The notes below the pieces were generated by a model. It was not told the origin of the DNA. It saw only the letters and a program-made list of their open reading frames with translations, and did no database searches. 64,000 bases of DNA from Mesorhizobium sp. (GTDB lineage Bacteria > Pseudomonadota > Alphaproteobacteria > Rhizobiales > Rhizobiaceae). The stretch lies in contig SUGL01000004.1 of NCBI GenBank assembly GCA_004963905.1, positions 1-64,000 on the forward strand. Direction: 5' to 3'. The translations under genes were made by a program, and so were the position numbers. Below, in pieces: positions 1-8,382 of the stretch. Position 1 is the first letter of the stretch. The number at the start of each line of letters is the position of its first letter.

Positions 1-56
<56 letters not shown>

Positions 57-90
57 AACCTAAACTCCCTCCCCACCCGTATCTCCCCGC

Positions 91-1158
91 ATGAACCTCA
101 TCGGCGCCGCCTTTCTCTTCCTCATTGCGCTCCTCTTCGCCCTTGCCGGCATCACCCGTGCCGGTGTCCGGCTGATCGAGCGCCGCAACCCGCCGGTCGG
201 TGAATTCGCCGACATCGACGGCGCCCGCATCCACTATGTCCACATTCCGGCGCCTGCCGGCGCCGACCTGCCGCCGGTCGTCTTCATCCATGGCGCCAGC
301 GCCAACCTGAAGGATCAGATGCTGCCGCTGAGGCCGCTGCTCGAGGGCCGTGCCGAGCTGCTGTTCCTCGATCGGCCCGGCCTCGGCTGGTCCGAGCGCG
401 GATCGGGCTGCAACGAAACGCTGTCGGCACAGGCGGACACCATCGCCGCGCTGATGGATCGCCTTGGCATCACCGGGGCGATTATCGTCGGCCATTCCTT
501 CGGCGGCGCGATCACCACAGCCTTTGCCCGCGAGCATCCGGAAAAGACGCTCGGCCTCGTCTTCCTGGCGCCCGTCAGTCATCCCTGGCCGGGCGGCGCG
601 ACCGCCTGGTACTACAAGCTGACGGCCGTTCCGGCGGTCGGCTGGCTGTTTTCCGAGACGGTTGCCTACCCCGCCGGCATGCTGCAGATCGGCAGCGCGA
701 CGGCCTGTGTCTTTTCGCCAAACCATATGCCGGGCGATTATATCGGCAAGGCCGCGATCCCATTGGTGCTGAGGCCGCGCGCGTTCCGCGCCAACGCCCG
801 TGATGTGGCACAGCTCTACGATTATGTGCGCGCGGCTTCGCCGGGCTACCGCGAGATCGAGGCGCCGACGGTCGTCATCTCGGGCGATCGCGACAAGGTG
901 GTCTACGCCACCATCCATTCCGTCGGCCTCGGACGCGACATCCCCGGCGCCGAGCTGGTCTGGGTCCGCAATCTCGGCCACAAGCCCGACTGGACCGCTC
1001 CCGACCTCGTCGTCGGCGCCGTCGAAAGGGCTGCCGGCGCGCCCGTCGACTTGCAGGCGATGGCGAGCGCCGTGGAAAGCCGCATCGCTGGTGACGCGCA
1101 AGGCGCCGGCAGATATCCGGAACTCAAGGTCCCGGACGCCGAACTGGCGCCGGGCTGA
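91..1158 (+). CDS. alpha/beta-fold hydrolase, membrane-anchored
   Basis: A 355-residue alpha/beta hydrolase. The N-terminus is a hydrophobic helix (about residues 4-24) that could be a membrane anchor or uncleaved signal. The fold markers are the strand and oxyanion segment FIHGASAN, the nucleophile elbow GHSFGG (Ser), the late acid region SGDRDKVV and the C-terminal His in NLGHKPDW, which together make a complete catalytic triad. Substrate cannot be told from sequence. The gene begins 35 bases after the CTGCCTA array and converges on pyruvate kinase with only 25 bases between the stops. The family includes esterases, lipases and haloperoxidase-like enzymes. Confidence 0.8.
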
Positions 1159-1183
1159 TGGTACGGATCACTGATGCTGCGGA

Positions 1184-2611
1184 TCAGTGCATCTCCGACC
1201 CGACATACGCAATACGCAGCATATTGGTCGAGCCTGGAGTCCTCAGCGGCACGCCCGCGGTGATGATGACGCGGTCGCCCGGCTTGCCGAAGCCCTCTTC
1301 CAGCGCGATGCGACAGGCGCGGTCGACCATGTCGTCGAGGTCGGTGGCGTCCTCCGAAACCACGCAATGCGTGCCCCACAGGAGCGAAAGCCGGCGCGCC
1401 GTGTTGACGATCGGCGACAGCGCCACGATCGGCACCTGCGGGCGCTCGCGCGCGGCGCGCAGGCCCGTGGTGCCGGAAGCCGTGTAGGAGATGATCGCCG
1501 ACAGTTTCAGCGTCTCGGCGATCTCGCGCGCGGCGAGCGAAATCGCATCAGCCCCGGTCGCTTCCGGCTCCGAGCGCTGCGCGTTGATGATGCCGGCATA
1601 GGTCGGGTCGGCTTCGACCTTGGTGGCGATGCGGTTCATCATGGCGACCGCTTCGACCGGATAGGCGCCGGCCGCGGATTCGGCCGAAAGCATGATCGCG
1701 TCCGCGCCCTCGAACACGGCGATCGACACGTCCGACACTTCGGCGCGGGTCGGCACCGGCGCGGTGATCATCGATTCCAGCATCTGGGTTGCGATCACCA
1801 CCGGCTTGCCGGCGCGGCGCGCGGCGCGGGTGATCTGCTTTTGGATGCCTGGCACCGCTTCCAGCGGCATCTCGACGCCGAGATCGCCGCGCGCGACCAT
1901 CAGCGCATCCGACAGTTCGATGATCTCGGCCAGGCGGGCGACCGCCTGCGGCTTCTCGATCTTGGCCATGATCAGCGCCCGGCCGCGCGCGATCTTGCGG
2001 GCTTCGGCCAGATCCTCGGGCCGCTGCACGAAGGACAATGCCACCCAGTCGACGCTTGCCGCGAGCACCGCGTCGAGATCGCTGCGATCCTTCTCGGTCA
2101 GCGCGCCGACCGGCAGGTCGGTGTCGGGCAGGCTGACGCCCTTCTTGTCGGAGATCGCGGTGCCGGCGACGACCGTGCAGACGATCGACTTGCCGTCGCT
2201 CTTCACCGCCCTGAGCTCCAGCTTGCCGTCGTCGATCAAAAGGCGGTGACCGGCTTCGACCGAGCTCAGGATTTCCGGATGCGGCAGGTAGACACGGCTG
2301 GACGTGCCGGGTTCCGGATTGTCGTCGAGCGTGAAGGTCTGGCCGACGGTCAGCGCTTCCTTGCCGTTGGCGAACTTGCCGACCCTAAGCTTCGGTCCCT
2401 GCAAATCGGCGAGAATGCCGATCGGCCGGCCGACGGCCGCCTCGACGGCGCGGATGCGGCCGACGAGCGTGCGCATCAGCTCGTGGTCGGTATGGCTCAT
2501 ATTGATGCGGAAGACATCGGCGCCTGCTTCGAACAGCTTCTTGAGCATCTCCTCGGACGAGGAAGCCGGACCGATGGTGGCGAGGATCTTGACCTTGCGG
2601 TTACGTCTCAT
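1184..2611 (-). CDS. pyk: pyruvate kinase
   Basis: Pyruvate kinase converts phosphoenolpyruvate and ADP to pyruvate and ATP, the last step of glycolysis, in the cytosol. The 475-residue length is normal for bacterial PykA. The N-terminus carries the family signature (KILATIGPASS, then RINMSH), the middle holds the K+/Mg2+ and substrate-binding segment IMAKIEKPQAV and the MVARGDLGVEMP motif, and the C-terminal allosteric domain is complete. Its ATG overlaps the stop codon of the upstream DUF1036 gene by four bases (ATGA), so the two are probably translationally coupled. Confidence 0.97.
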   Translation of the reverse strand: MRRNRKVKILATIGPASSSEEMLKKLFEAGADVFRINMSHTDHELMRTLVGRIRAVEAAVGRPIGILADLQGPKLRVGKFANGKEALTVGQTFTLDDNPEPGTSSRVYLPHPEILSSVEAGHRLLIDDGKLELRAVKSDGKSIVCTVVAGTAISDKKGVSLPDTDLPVGALTEKDRSDLDAVLAASVDWVALSFVQRPEDLAEARKIARGRALIMAKIEKPQAVARLAEIIELSDALMVARGDLGVEMPLEAVPGIQKQITRAARRAGKPVVIATQMLESMITAPVPTRAEVSDVSIAVFEGADAIMLSAESAAGAYPVEAVAMMNRIATKVEADPTYAGIINAQRSEPEATGADAISLAAREIAETLKLSAIISYTASGTTGLRAARERPQVPIVALSPIVNTARRLSLLWGTHCVVSEDATDLDDMVDRACRIALEEGFGKPGDRVIITAGVPLRTPGSTNMLRIAYVGSEMH

Positions 2612-3096
2612 TGATTGTTTGTTCCCGGAGCGGGGGTCGCTGGCGCGCCTCCCGTTGCGGGCTCGTCGGTCAGCTGGACCATCCAGCTCGCCTGCTCGCC
2701 CGTGTCATATTCCTGAAATCCGGCGCGCTGAAAGCCCCGGGCGACGCAATCATTCACGCCGGCGATCTTGAACTCTTTTTCGGCGACGCACATGTTGATC
2801 GGGCCGTCCCAACGCCCGCCGCGCTCGGCGTCTTCTGCATAAAGATAGTAAAACCTTGATGACAGCGGACCCTCGATAAGCGTCTTGCAGGTCGACCCTT
2901 CGATGTGCCACCAGCCCTCGGTGATCCAGCCGGCCTTCGCCCGATAGCCGATGCCGACGCCGACCAGGTTCTGTGTCGCGTTGCAGACGCGGAAGTCGGC
3001 GCGCGCCGGCGAGGTCGCGCAAAGCGCGCCGAGGCCCGCGCCAAAGATCAGGAGCGGCAGGGTCAGGCGCTTGCGCGGCCTGCCGGCGAAACCCAT
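2608..3096 (-). CDS. DUF1036 secreted protein
   Basis: A small exported protein of the DUF1036 family, function unknown. I chose the start at 3096 because an AAGGG Shine-Dalgarno lies six bases upstream and the product then begins with a classic Sec signal peptide (basic RPRKR, hydrophobic core, cleavage near ARA-DF); longer starts up to 3162 are possible. The mature part is rich in aromatic residues and has four cysteines (in VCNAT, STCKT, NMCVA and NDCVA) that could form two disulphides in the periplasm, followed by a short Pro/Thr-rich tail. It overlaps pyk by four bases, which suggests one transcript, although no functional link to glycolysis is evident. Confidence 0.85.
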   Translation of the reverse strand: MGFAGRPRKRLTLPLLIFGAGLGALCATSPARADFRVCNATQNLVGVGIGYRAKAGWITEGWWHIEGSTCKTLIEGPLSSRFYYLYAEDAERGGRWDGPINMCVAEKEFKIAGVNDCVARGFQRAGFQEYDTGEQASWMVQLTDEPATGGAPATPAPGTNNQ

Positions 3097-3343
3097 TCCA
3101 AATCCCTTCGCGAACCACATCTGCATCTCTCGAAGCCCCTTTTCAGCAAACTCCGGGCGCATGTCAACGCGCCGTTTTGTTTAATTCCAATCGATTTAGA
3201 AGGGTCCAGCGCTCGGTAAGTCGTCCCATCAGGGATTCTTTTGCAGAAACCGTGGCCAAACAACGGCATTGCGCCCCAGTCCTCTTCGTGGAATGACGAT
3301 ACCACCCCGCCTGGAAGCCCGCGAACAGACCGTTTTTCAGCCG

Positions 3344-4141
3344 ATGACCCGATCCACAGTTTTCGCGCCTTTCGACATCGTCGAGGGCGACCGCAAGAAA
3401 GGCATCGTGCTTCTGGCCGATCACGCCCGCCGGGATGTGCCGGACGAATATGGCAGCCTCGGCCTGCCGGCGGCGGAGTTCGAGCGCCACATCGCCTATG
3501 ACATCGGTATCGAGACGGTGACGCGCGAGCTGGCGGCGGCGCTCGACGCGCCGGCCGTACTTGCCGGCTTCTCGCGGCTTCTGATCGACCCCAACCGGGG
3601 CGAGGACGACCCAACGCTGATCCGCCAGCTTTATGACGGCACCATCGTGCCGGGGAATTATCCGATGGCCGCCGAAGAGCGGGAGAAAAGGCTCGACCGC
3701 TTCTACCGGCCCTATCACGACGCCGTCGGCGCAATGATCGCCTCAGTGGCGCACGCCTCCGGCAAGGCGCCGCTCATCGTCTCGGTGCATTCCTTCACCC
3801 CACGCATGCAAGGCTTCATCCGCCCCTGGCATGTCGGCATCCTGTGGGACCGCGACGATCGCGCGGCGCGGCCGCTGATCGACATGCTGGCCGAGGACAC
3901 GGCGCTCGTCGTCGGCGACAACGAGCCCTATGACGGCGCGCTGCGCGGCGACACGATGTTCCGGCACGCCATCGTCAACGGCTATGCCCATGCGCTGATC
4001 GAGATCCGCCAGGACCTGATCGCCGATCGAGCCGGCGCCATTCAATGGGCGGAGCGGTTGGCCCCGATCGTTGACGCCATCGACCGCCGTGCCGATATAC
4101 ACGAGGTGAAGATGTTCGGCTCGCGCACCGGCCCGGTGTGA
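3344..4141 (+). CDS. N-formylglutamate amidohydrolase
   Basis: Predicted N-formylglutamate deformylase/amidohydrolase (FGase family), which releases glutamate from N-formylglutamate, the last step of one histidine degradation route. Recognised by LLADHARRDVPDEYGSLGLP near the N-terminus (metal-binding His), the SRLLIDPNR segment, and the later VSVHSFTP and VGDNEPYDG motifs. Start codons at 3269 and 3293 are open in frame; I prefer 3344 because homologues begin close to the FAPFDIVEGDRKKG segment. No other hut genes are nearby, so the physiological substrate may be another N-acyl amino acid. It is followed by a palindromic repeat and DUF1244, a neighbour commonly seen in rhizobia. Confidence 0.88.
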   Translation: MTRSTVFAPFDIVEGDRKKGIVLLADHARRDVPDEYGSLGLPAAEFERHIAYDIGIETVTRELAAALDAPAVLAGFSRLLIDPNRGEDDPTLIRQLYDGTIVPGNYPMAAEEREKRLDRFYRPYHDAVGAMIASVAHASGKAPLIVSVHSFTPRMQGFIRPWHVGILWDRDDRAARPLIDMLAEDTALVVGDNEPYDGALRGDTMFRHAIVNGYAHALIEIRQDLIADRAGAIQWAERLAPIVDAIDRRADIHEVKMFGSRTGPV

Positions 4142-4152
4142 CGGGCCTCGAC

Positions 4153-4256
4153 GCATGTCTCCCGAAAGTGGGAACCGGTTTCGGGATAAAGACATGCGTA
4201 AATCAAAAACCTAAAGCGCATGGGAGCGAATCTGAAAGATTGCGACGCGCTTTAAG
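4153..4256. repeat. RIME-like palindromic repeat, copy 1
   Basis: An intergenic mosaic: a palindromic core at 4153-4197 (GCATGTCT...GACATGC around CCGAAAGTGGGAACCGGTTTCGGG) followed by a conserved tail containing AGCGAATCTGAAAGAT and ending CGACGCGCTTTA. The same core-plus-tail order occurs at 28108-28212. It matches the style of rhizobial intergenic mosaic elements (RIME). It lies between the amidohydrolase stop and the DUF1244 start. Confidence 0.85.
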
Positions 4257-4275
4257 CCCCACGGAGTTCCATGCA

Positions 4276-4584
4276 ATGGCCGAACTCAGCAACGAGCAGA
4301 AACGCGATTTCGAAGCCGCCGCCTTTCGCCGGCTGGTCGAGCACCTGCGCGAGCGCGGCGACGTCCAGAACATCGACCTGATGAACCTCGCCGGCTTCTG
4401 CCGCAACTGCCTGTCCAACTGGTATCGCGAGGCCGCCGAGGCGGACGGCGTGACGTTGTCGAAGGATGAGTCGCGCGAGATCATCTACGGCATGCCCTAT
4501 GCCGAATGGCAGGCGCTCAATCAGACCGAGGCCTCCGAGGCCAAGAAGGCCGAGTTCGAGGCCAGGCGGCCGAGGGATCATTGA
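4276..4584 (+). CDS. DUF1244 domain protein
   Basis: A 102-residue cytosolic protein of the DUF1244 family, function unknown. The ATG at 4276 is chosen because the upstream open frame (to 4138) is only the read-through of a palindromic repeat. The family core is clear: FRRLVEHLRERGDVQNIDLMNLAGFCRNCLSNWYREAAE, with a CRNC cysteine pair that could bind a metal, then YGMPYAEWQ. The C-terminus is charged. It follows N-formylglutamate amidohydrolase in the same direction. Confidence 0.88.
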   Translation: MAELSNEQKRDFEAAAFRRLVEHLRERGDVQNIDLMNLAGFCRNCLSNWYREAAEADGVTLSKDESREIIYGMPYAEWQALNQTEASEAKKAEFEARRPRDH

Positions 4585-4608
4585 TGATGCCGATCGCCCT
4601 CGCGGCTT

Positions 4609-4826
4609 CGTCATTCTAGGGCGGAGCAGTCGCGAAGCGACGTCGCGGAGACCCTAGAATCCATTCCGTGACGGCTGCCGAAGTATGCCGCGGTCCAGAA
4701 AAAAGGACACACGCCGGTGGCGCTGTGGTGAAGGCCCTGCACCGCTGCAGCGCTCCTAGGTCACGGAATGGATCCTCGGGTCTGCGCCGCGTCGCTTCGC
4801 TCCTTGCTCCGCCCGTGGATGACGAA
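4609..4826. repeat. TCGTCATCC-ended palindromic element, copy 1
   Basis: A roughly 215-bp imperfect palindrome whose ends read TCGTCATTCTAGGG and GGATGACGA, with inner inverted segments AATCCATTCCGTGA and TCACGGAATGGATCCTCGGG. Two related copies lie at 18677-18836 and 52726-52909. It has no coding capacity and behaves like a MITE or dispersed palindrome. The stretch 4827-4986 up to the MFS gene shows nothing recognisable. Confidence 0.8.
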
Positions 4827-4986
4827 CGGAGAGGCGCTTCTGCCAAACCTCCGAAGCGGCAGCTGGCCACGAACGACGCCTCGGTCGCTCACCTTGGTCC
4901 AAGCACTTCCCCTAACGCGGTTCTTGACCGTAAGTTGAATCGATCTAATTCTTGCTCAAATCCACCAGCGCACCGGATTTCAGAGC

Positions 4987-6168
4987 ATGAGCCTGCAGAC
5001 CACGATGCAAGCCGCGACGCGCGGCCGCTGGGCCGTTGCCGGCATTTTCCTGGCCAATGGCTTCCTCACCGGCAGTTGGGCGCCGCAGATCCCGGTTTTC
5101 CTCACCCGGCTGGACATCTCGAAATTCACGCTCGGCCTGCTGATCCTGCTGTTCGGCGTCGGCGCGGTGATGGCCATGACCTGGTGCGGCCATCTCATTT
5201 CCAGGCACGGTTCGCGCACGGTGCTGCGCTTGTTCGGTCTCTGCGGCAGTTTTGGGCTGCTGGTCGTCGCGCTTGCGCCCAACGTGCCGGCGGCGGCAGT
5301 CGCCATGCTGCTCTTCGGCGGCTCGATCGGTGGCATGGATGTCGCCATGAACTCCAACGCCGTGGTGGTCGAACGGCGCCTGTCGCGCGCCATCATGTCG
5401 TCCTCGCATGGCTTTTGGAGTCTCGGCGGCTTCGCCGGCGGCGCGCTTGGCGGCTACACCATCCAGAGTTACGGTCATCTCGCGCACGCGATCGCCGTGA
5501 CGGCGATTGCGTTGGCGCTCGTCGCCTTCGCCATTCGCTATCTCGTCGCCGAGGACAGACCGCAGGTCGCCGAGCACCAGAAATTCACCCTGCCGAGGCA
5601 CACAATCGTCTATCTGGTCGGGCTGATGGCGCTGCTCACCATGGTCTCCGAAGGCGCGGTGCTCGACTGGGCGGCGCTCTACCTCCATCAGGAGCTCGGT
5701 GCCGACCTTGCCGTTGCCGGCCTCGCCTACGCCGCCTTCTCCGGCGTCATGGCGCTCATGCGCTTCCTGGGCGACGGCGTGCGCAACCGCTTCGGCGCGG
5801 TGGCGACGCTGCGCGGCTCGGCGCTCGTCGCCGCCACCGGCATGTTCGTGGCCGGCCTCTCGCCCTCGCCTTATCTTGCCATTGCCGCTTTCGCCTTCTG
5901 CGGCTTCGGCATCGCTAACATGGTGCCGATCCTGTTTTCGGCCGGCGGCAACCAGGAAGGCATGTCGTCGGGCACCGGCATGAGCGTGGTTACCACGATG
6001 GGCTATTCAGGCATCCTGGTAGCGCCGTCGGCGATCGGCTTCGTCGCCGAACGGTCCAGCTTCGGCCCGATCTTCATCGCGCTCTCCGGCCTGCTGGTCA
6101 TCGTGCTGTTGATGGCGAGCCTCGCTCACCGCGCCGAATTCGCTCCCGAGCCCATACCCGCCGAATAG
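4987..6168 (+). CDS. MFS transporter
   Basis: A 393-residue major facilitator with about 12 predicted membrane helices. It resembles the YbjJ-like branch, with the N-terminal FLANGFLTGSWAPQIPVFLTRL helix and GHLISRHGSRTVLR as the loop 2-3 motif A. The substrate is unknown; an efflux role or sugar-like uptake are both possible. Its 3' end overlaps the 3' end of the convergent LysR gene by 43 bases (6126-6168), so the two transcripts are antisense at their ends. Confidence 0.85.
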   Translation: MSLQTTMQAATRGRWAVAGIFLANGFLTGSWAPQIPVFLTRLDISKFTLGLLILLFGVGAVMAMTWCGHLISRHGSRTVLRLFGLCGSFGLLVVALAPNVPAAAVAMLLFGGSIGGMDVAMNSNAVVVERRLSRAIMSSSHGFWSLGGFAGGALGGYTIQSYGHLAHAIAVTAIALALVAFAIRYLVAEDRPQVAEHQKFTLPRHTIVYLVGLMALLTMVSEGAVLDWAALYLHQELGADLAVAGLAYAAFSGVMALMRFLGDGVRNRFGAVATLRGSALVAATGMFVAGLSPSPYLAIAAFAFCGFGIANMVPILFSAGGNQEGMSSGTGMSVVTTMGYSGILVAPSAIGFVAERSSFGPIFIALSGLLVIVLLMASLAHRAEFAPEPIPAE

Positions 6169-7040
6169 CGCTTCAGCTCCTCGTGCAGGAAATCCGCCAC
6201 CCGGCGGATGCGCATGCTGGTGCGAACGTCGCGATGCATGGCAAGCCACACCGGCAGGGTCGGCAACGGCACCTCCGGCAGCAGCTTTTCCAGGTCCGGA
6301 TTGCGGTTCGCCAGCGGCTCCTGGCCGATGCCGACGCCGTTTCCTGCCCGCACAGCTTCCCAAAGGACGATCTGGTTGTCGGTCCTGAAGCGGAAATGGC
6401 TGCGGCCGACCGGAATGCCGTAGGCGGTGAAGCCGCGGATGATCTCGTCGCTGCGGTCGAAGCCGATCAGTGAATGGTCGGCGAGGTCCCCAGGCTTTGC
6501 CGGGCGACCGCGCCGGTCGAGATAGGATTTCGCCGCGCACAGGCAGAGCGGAATGTCGGTGACCTTGCGCGCCACCAATTCGTTCTGCGCCGGTCTGACC
6601 ATGCGGATGGCGATGTCGGCATCGCGCCGCAGCAGGTTTTCGACCTGGTTCGAGGCGACGATCTCGACCTCGATGCCCGGCTCCTCCTCGCCAAGGCGCG
6701 CCATCATCTGAGGCAGCACGCAGGCCGCGACCACCTCCGAGGCGGCGATGCGCACCGTGCCCTCGATCGCCTCGACCGATCCCAGCGCCAGCAGCGAGAA
6801 GGCATTTGCCTGCTCGCTGACCGCCCGTCCGCGCTCATAGAGCGTGCTGCCGGCTTCCGTCAGCTCGTAACCGCGCCGTCCGCGCCGGAATAGCGTCACG
6901 CCCAGCGCCTGCTCCAGCTCGGCGATGTGACGGCCGAGCGTCGGCTGGCTGGCCTCCAGCCTGCGCGCTGCGGCCGAAAGGCTGCCGGTCTCGGCAACCG
7001 CGACGAAGCTCTTGATCAGGTTCCAATCGAATTCCGCCAT
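6126..7040 (-). CDS. LysR-family transcriptional regulator
   Basis: A 304-residue LysR regulator. The N-terminal winged helix-turn-helix spans about residues 5-62 (WNLIKSFVAVAETGSLSAAARRLEASQPTLGRHI), followed by the linker helix and a periplasmic-binding-like effector domain. It is divergent from the NAD-binding epimerase starting at 7136 with 95 bases between starts, the usual LysR arrangement, so that gene is the likely target. The effector is unknown. The gene converges on, and overlaps, the MFS transporter. Confidence 0.93.
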   Translation of the reverse strand: MAEFDWNLIKSFVAVAETGSLSAAARRLEASQPTLGRHIAELEQALGVTLFRRGRRGYELTEAGSTLYERGRAVSEQANAFSLLALGSVEAIEGTVRIAASEVVAACVLPQMMARLGEEEPGIEVEIVASNQVENLLRRDADIAIRMVRPAQNELVARKVTDIPLCLCAAKSYLDRRGRPAKPGDLADHSLIGFDRSDEIIRGFTAYGIPVGRSHFRFRTDNQIVLWEAVRAGNGVGIGQEPLANRNPDLEKLLPEVPLPTLPVWLAMHRDVRTSMRIRRVADFLHEELKRYSAGMGSGANSAR

Positions 7041-7135
7041 TCAGTTCTGAATAACAGATCGCCGATCTCAGTCAATTTTCATTCAATGATGAAGGCATCA
7101 AATTAGCGGGGCAACGCAAGCAACGGAGACGAACA

Positions 7136-8092
7136 ATGATCAAGATCGCAATTCTGGGCGCCAATGGCCGGCTCGGCCGCGTAGTCGCCAAGGCCTTCAT
7201 CGACGCCGGTTTCGACGTCCGCACCGTCACCCGCACCGGCAAGGTGCCGGCCGAGCTCAAGGGCGCAACCGCTGTCGCTGGCGACGCGCTGGACCGCCAG
7301 TCGCTGATCCGCGTAACGCAAGGCGTCGACATCGTCTTCAACGGCCTGAACCCGATCTATACCGACTGGGGCAAGTGCCTGCCGATGGCCGAGAACGTCA
7401 TGGCCGCCTGTCATGCGAACAACGCGCTGCATCTTTTCCCCGGCACCGTCTACAATTACGGCTCGCCGATGCCGCGGGTGATCACCGAGGAAACGCCGTT
7501 CCATCCGACCACCGAGAAGGGCCGCATCCGCTGCGCCATGGAGGAGCTGTTCCGCCGCGAGGCCGATGCCGGCCGCGTGCGCACCATTCTTCTTAGGGCC
7601 GGCGACTTCTTCGGCGGCACCGGCAGCGGTTCCTGGTTCGATCTCGTCGTCGCCGCCAAGATGGAGAAGGGCGTCTACACCGCTCCCGGTCCGGCCGACC
7701 TCGTGCACGAATGGGCCTATCTACCGGACTTTGCGGTCGCCTTTGTCGGGCTGGCGCGCAATCTCGACAAGCTCGGTTTCTACGAGGCCCTCAACTTCCC
7801 GGGCCACGCCGTCACCGACCTCGATATCAAGGCCGCGGCCGAGAGGGCGCTCGGCCGCAAGCTGAAGCTCACCTTCATGCCCTGGTGGGTGCTGCGCGCC
7901 GGCAGCCCGTTCGTGGCCATGTGGCGCGAGATCGTCTCGATGTCCTATCTGCGCTTCGAAGCGCACCGGCTGACCTCGACGCGGCTCGAAGAGGTCATCG
8001 GCGAGCTTCCGCACACCCCGCTCGACCAGGCGGTGGCGCAAGCCATGCAGGATATCGGCATCGCCGTCGCATCCTCGCGTCTGGCCGCCTGA
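7136..8092 (+). CDS. NAD(P)-binding epimerase/reductase-like protein
   Basis: A 318-residue Rossmann-fold protein of the extended or atypical SDR type. The nucleotide-binding GANGRLG lies at residues 8-14; VFNGLNP and the FPGTVYNYGS segment (Tyr of the active-site region) follow, and the C-terminal half binds substrate. The reaction is unknown: sugar-nucleotide epimerase-like and quinone-reductase-like members share this architecture. It is probably controlled by the divergent LysR protein. Confidence 0.82.
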   Translation: MIKIAILGANGRLGRVVAKAFIDAGFDVRTVTRTGKVPAELKGATAVAGDALDRQSLIRVTQGVDIVFNGLNPIYTDWGKCLPMAENVMAACHANNALHLFPGTVYNYGSPMPRVITEETPFHPTTEKGRIRCAMEELFRREADAGRVRTILLRAGDFFGGTGSGSWFDLVVAAKMEKGVYTAPGPADLVHEWAYLPDFAVAFVGLARNLDKLGFYEALNFPGHAVTDLDIKAAAERALGRKLKLTFMPWWVLRAGSPFVAMWREIVSMSYLRFEAHRLTSTRLEEVIGELPHTPLDQAVAQAMQDIGIAVASSRLAA

Positions 8093-8128
8093 TCACGTCC
8101 CAAACATCCGGTCGCAAAAGCGCTGAGG

Positions 8129-8287
8129 TCAGATCCTGCCCATCAAGAGCAGGATCAGCAGCACGATCAGGACGACGCCGACGATACCCGATGGTCCATA
8201 GCCCCAAGCGCGCGAATGCGGCCAAGCCGGTACCGCGCCGATTAGGATGAGGATCAGAATGATGATGAGAATGGTGCTGAGCGTCAT
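8129..8287 (-). CDS. DUF3309 small membrane protein
   Basis: A 52-residue peptide of the DUF3309 family, easily missed because of its size. It has two hydrophobic helices (MTLSTILIIILILILIGAVP and GIVGVVLIVLLILLLMGRI) separated by a short WPHSRAWGYGPS loop, the hallmark of this widespread proteobacterial family of unknown function. It begins 95 bases before the RND-pump stop codon, beyond a terminator hairpin, so it is probably transcribed separately. Confidence 0.85.
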   Translation of the reverse strand: MTLSTILIIILILILIGAVPAWPHSRAWGYGPSGIVGVVLIVLLILLLMGRI

Positions 8288-8330
8288 GAGAAGCCCTCGC
8301 CTTGAGATGCCCTCATGGTCAACAATGCGA

Positions 8331-8361
8331 AAGGCCGCCCGGTTGTTCCCCGGGCGGCCTT
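8331..8361. terminator. Rho-independent terminator, RND operon side
   Basis: A 12-bp perfect stem AAGGCCGCCCGG / CCGGGCGGCCTT with a 7-base loop, just downstream of the RND transporter stop. T-tracts on either side are short, so termination may be partial. Confidence 0.7.
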
Positions 8362-8382
8362 ATCTTGTTGGTTGAAGCCGGC

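Noticed and set aside
4668..5918. 416-codon plus-strand frame overlapping the MFS gene
   Set aside because: Begins in a palindromic repeat and runs out of frame through the transporter; Arg-rich shadow.
6126..6168. Sequencing error or frameshift at overlapping 3' ends of MFS and LysR genes
   Set aside because: Both proteins have normal lengths and ends; a 43-bp convergent overlap is acceptable.
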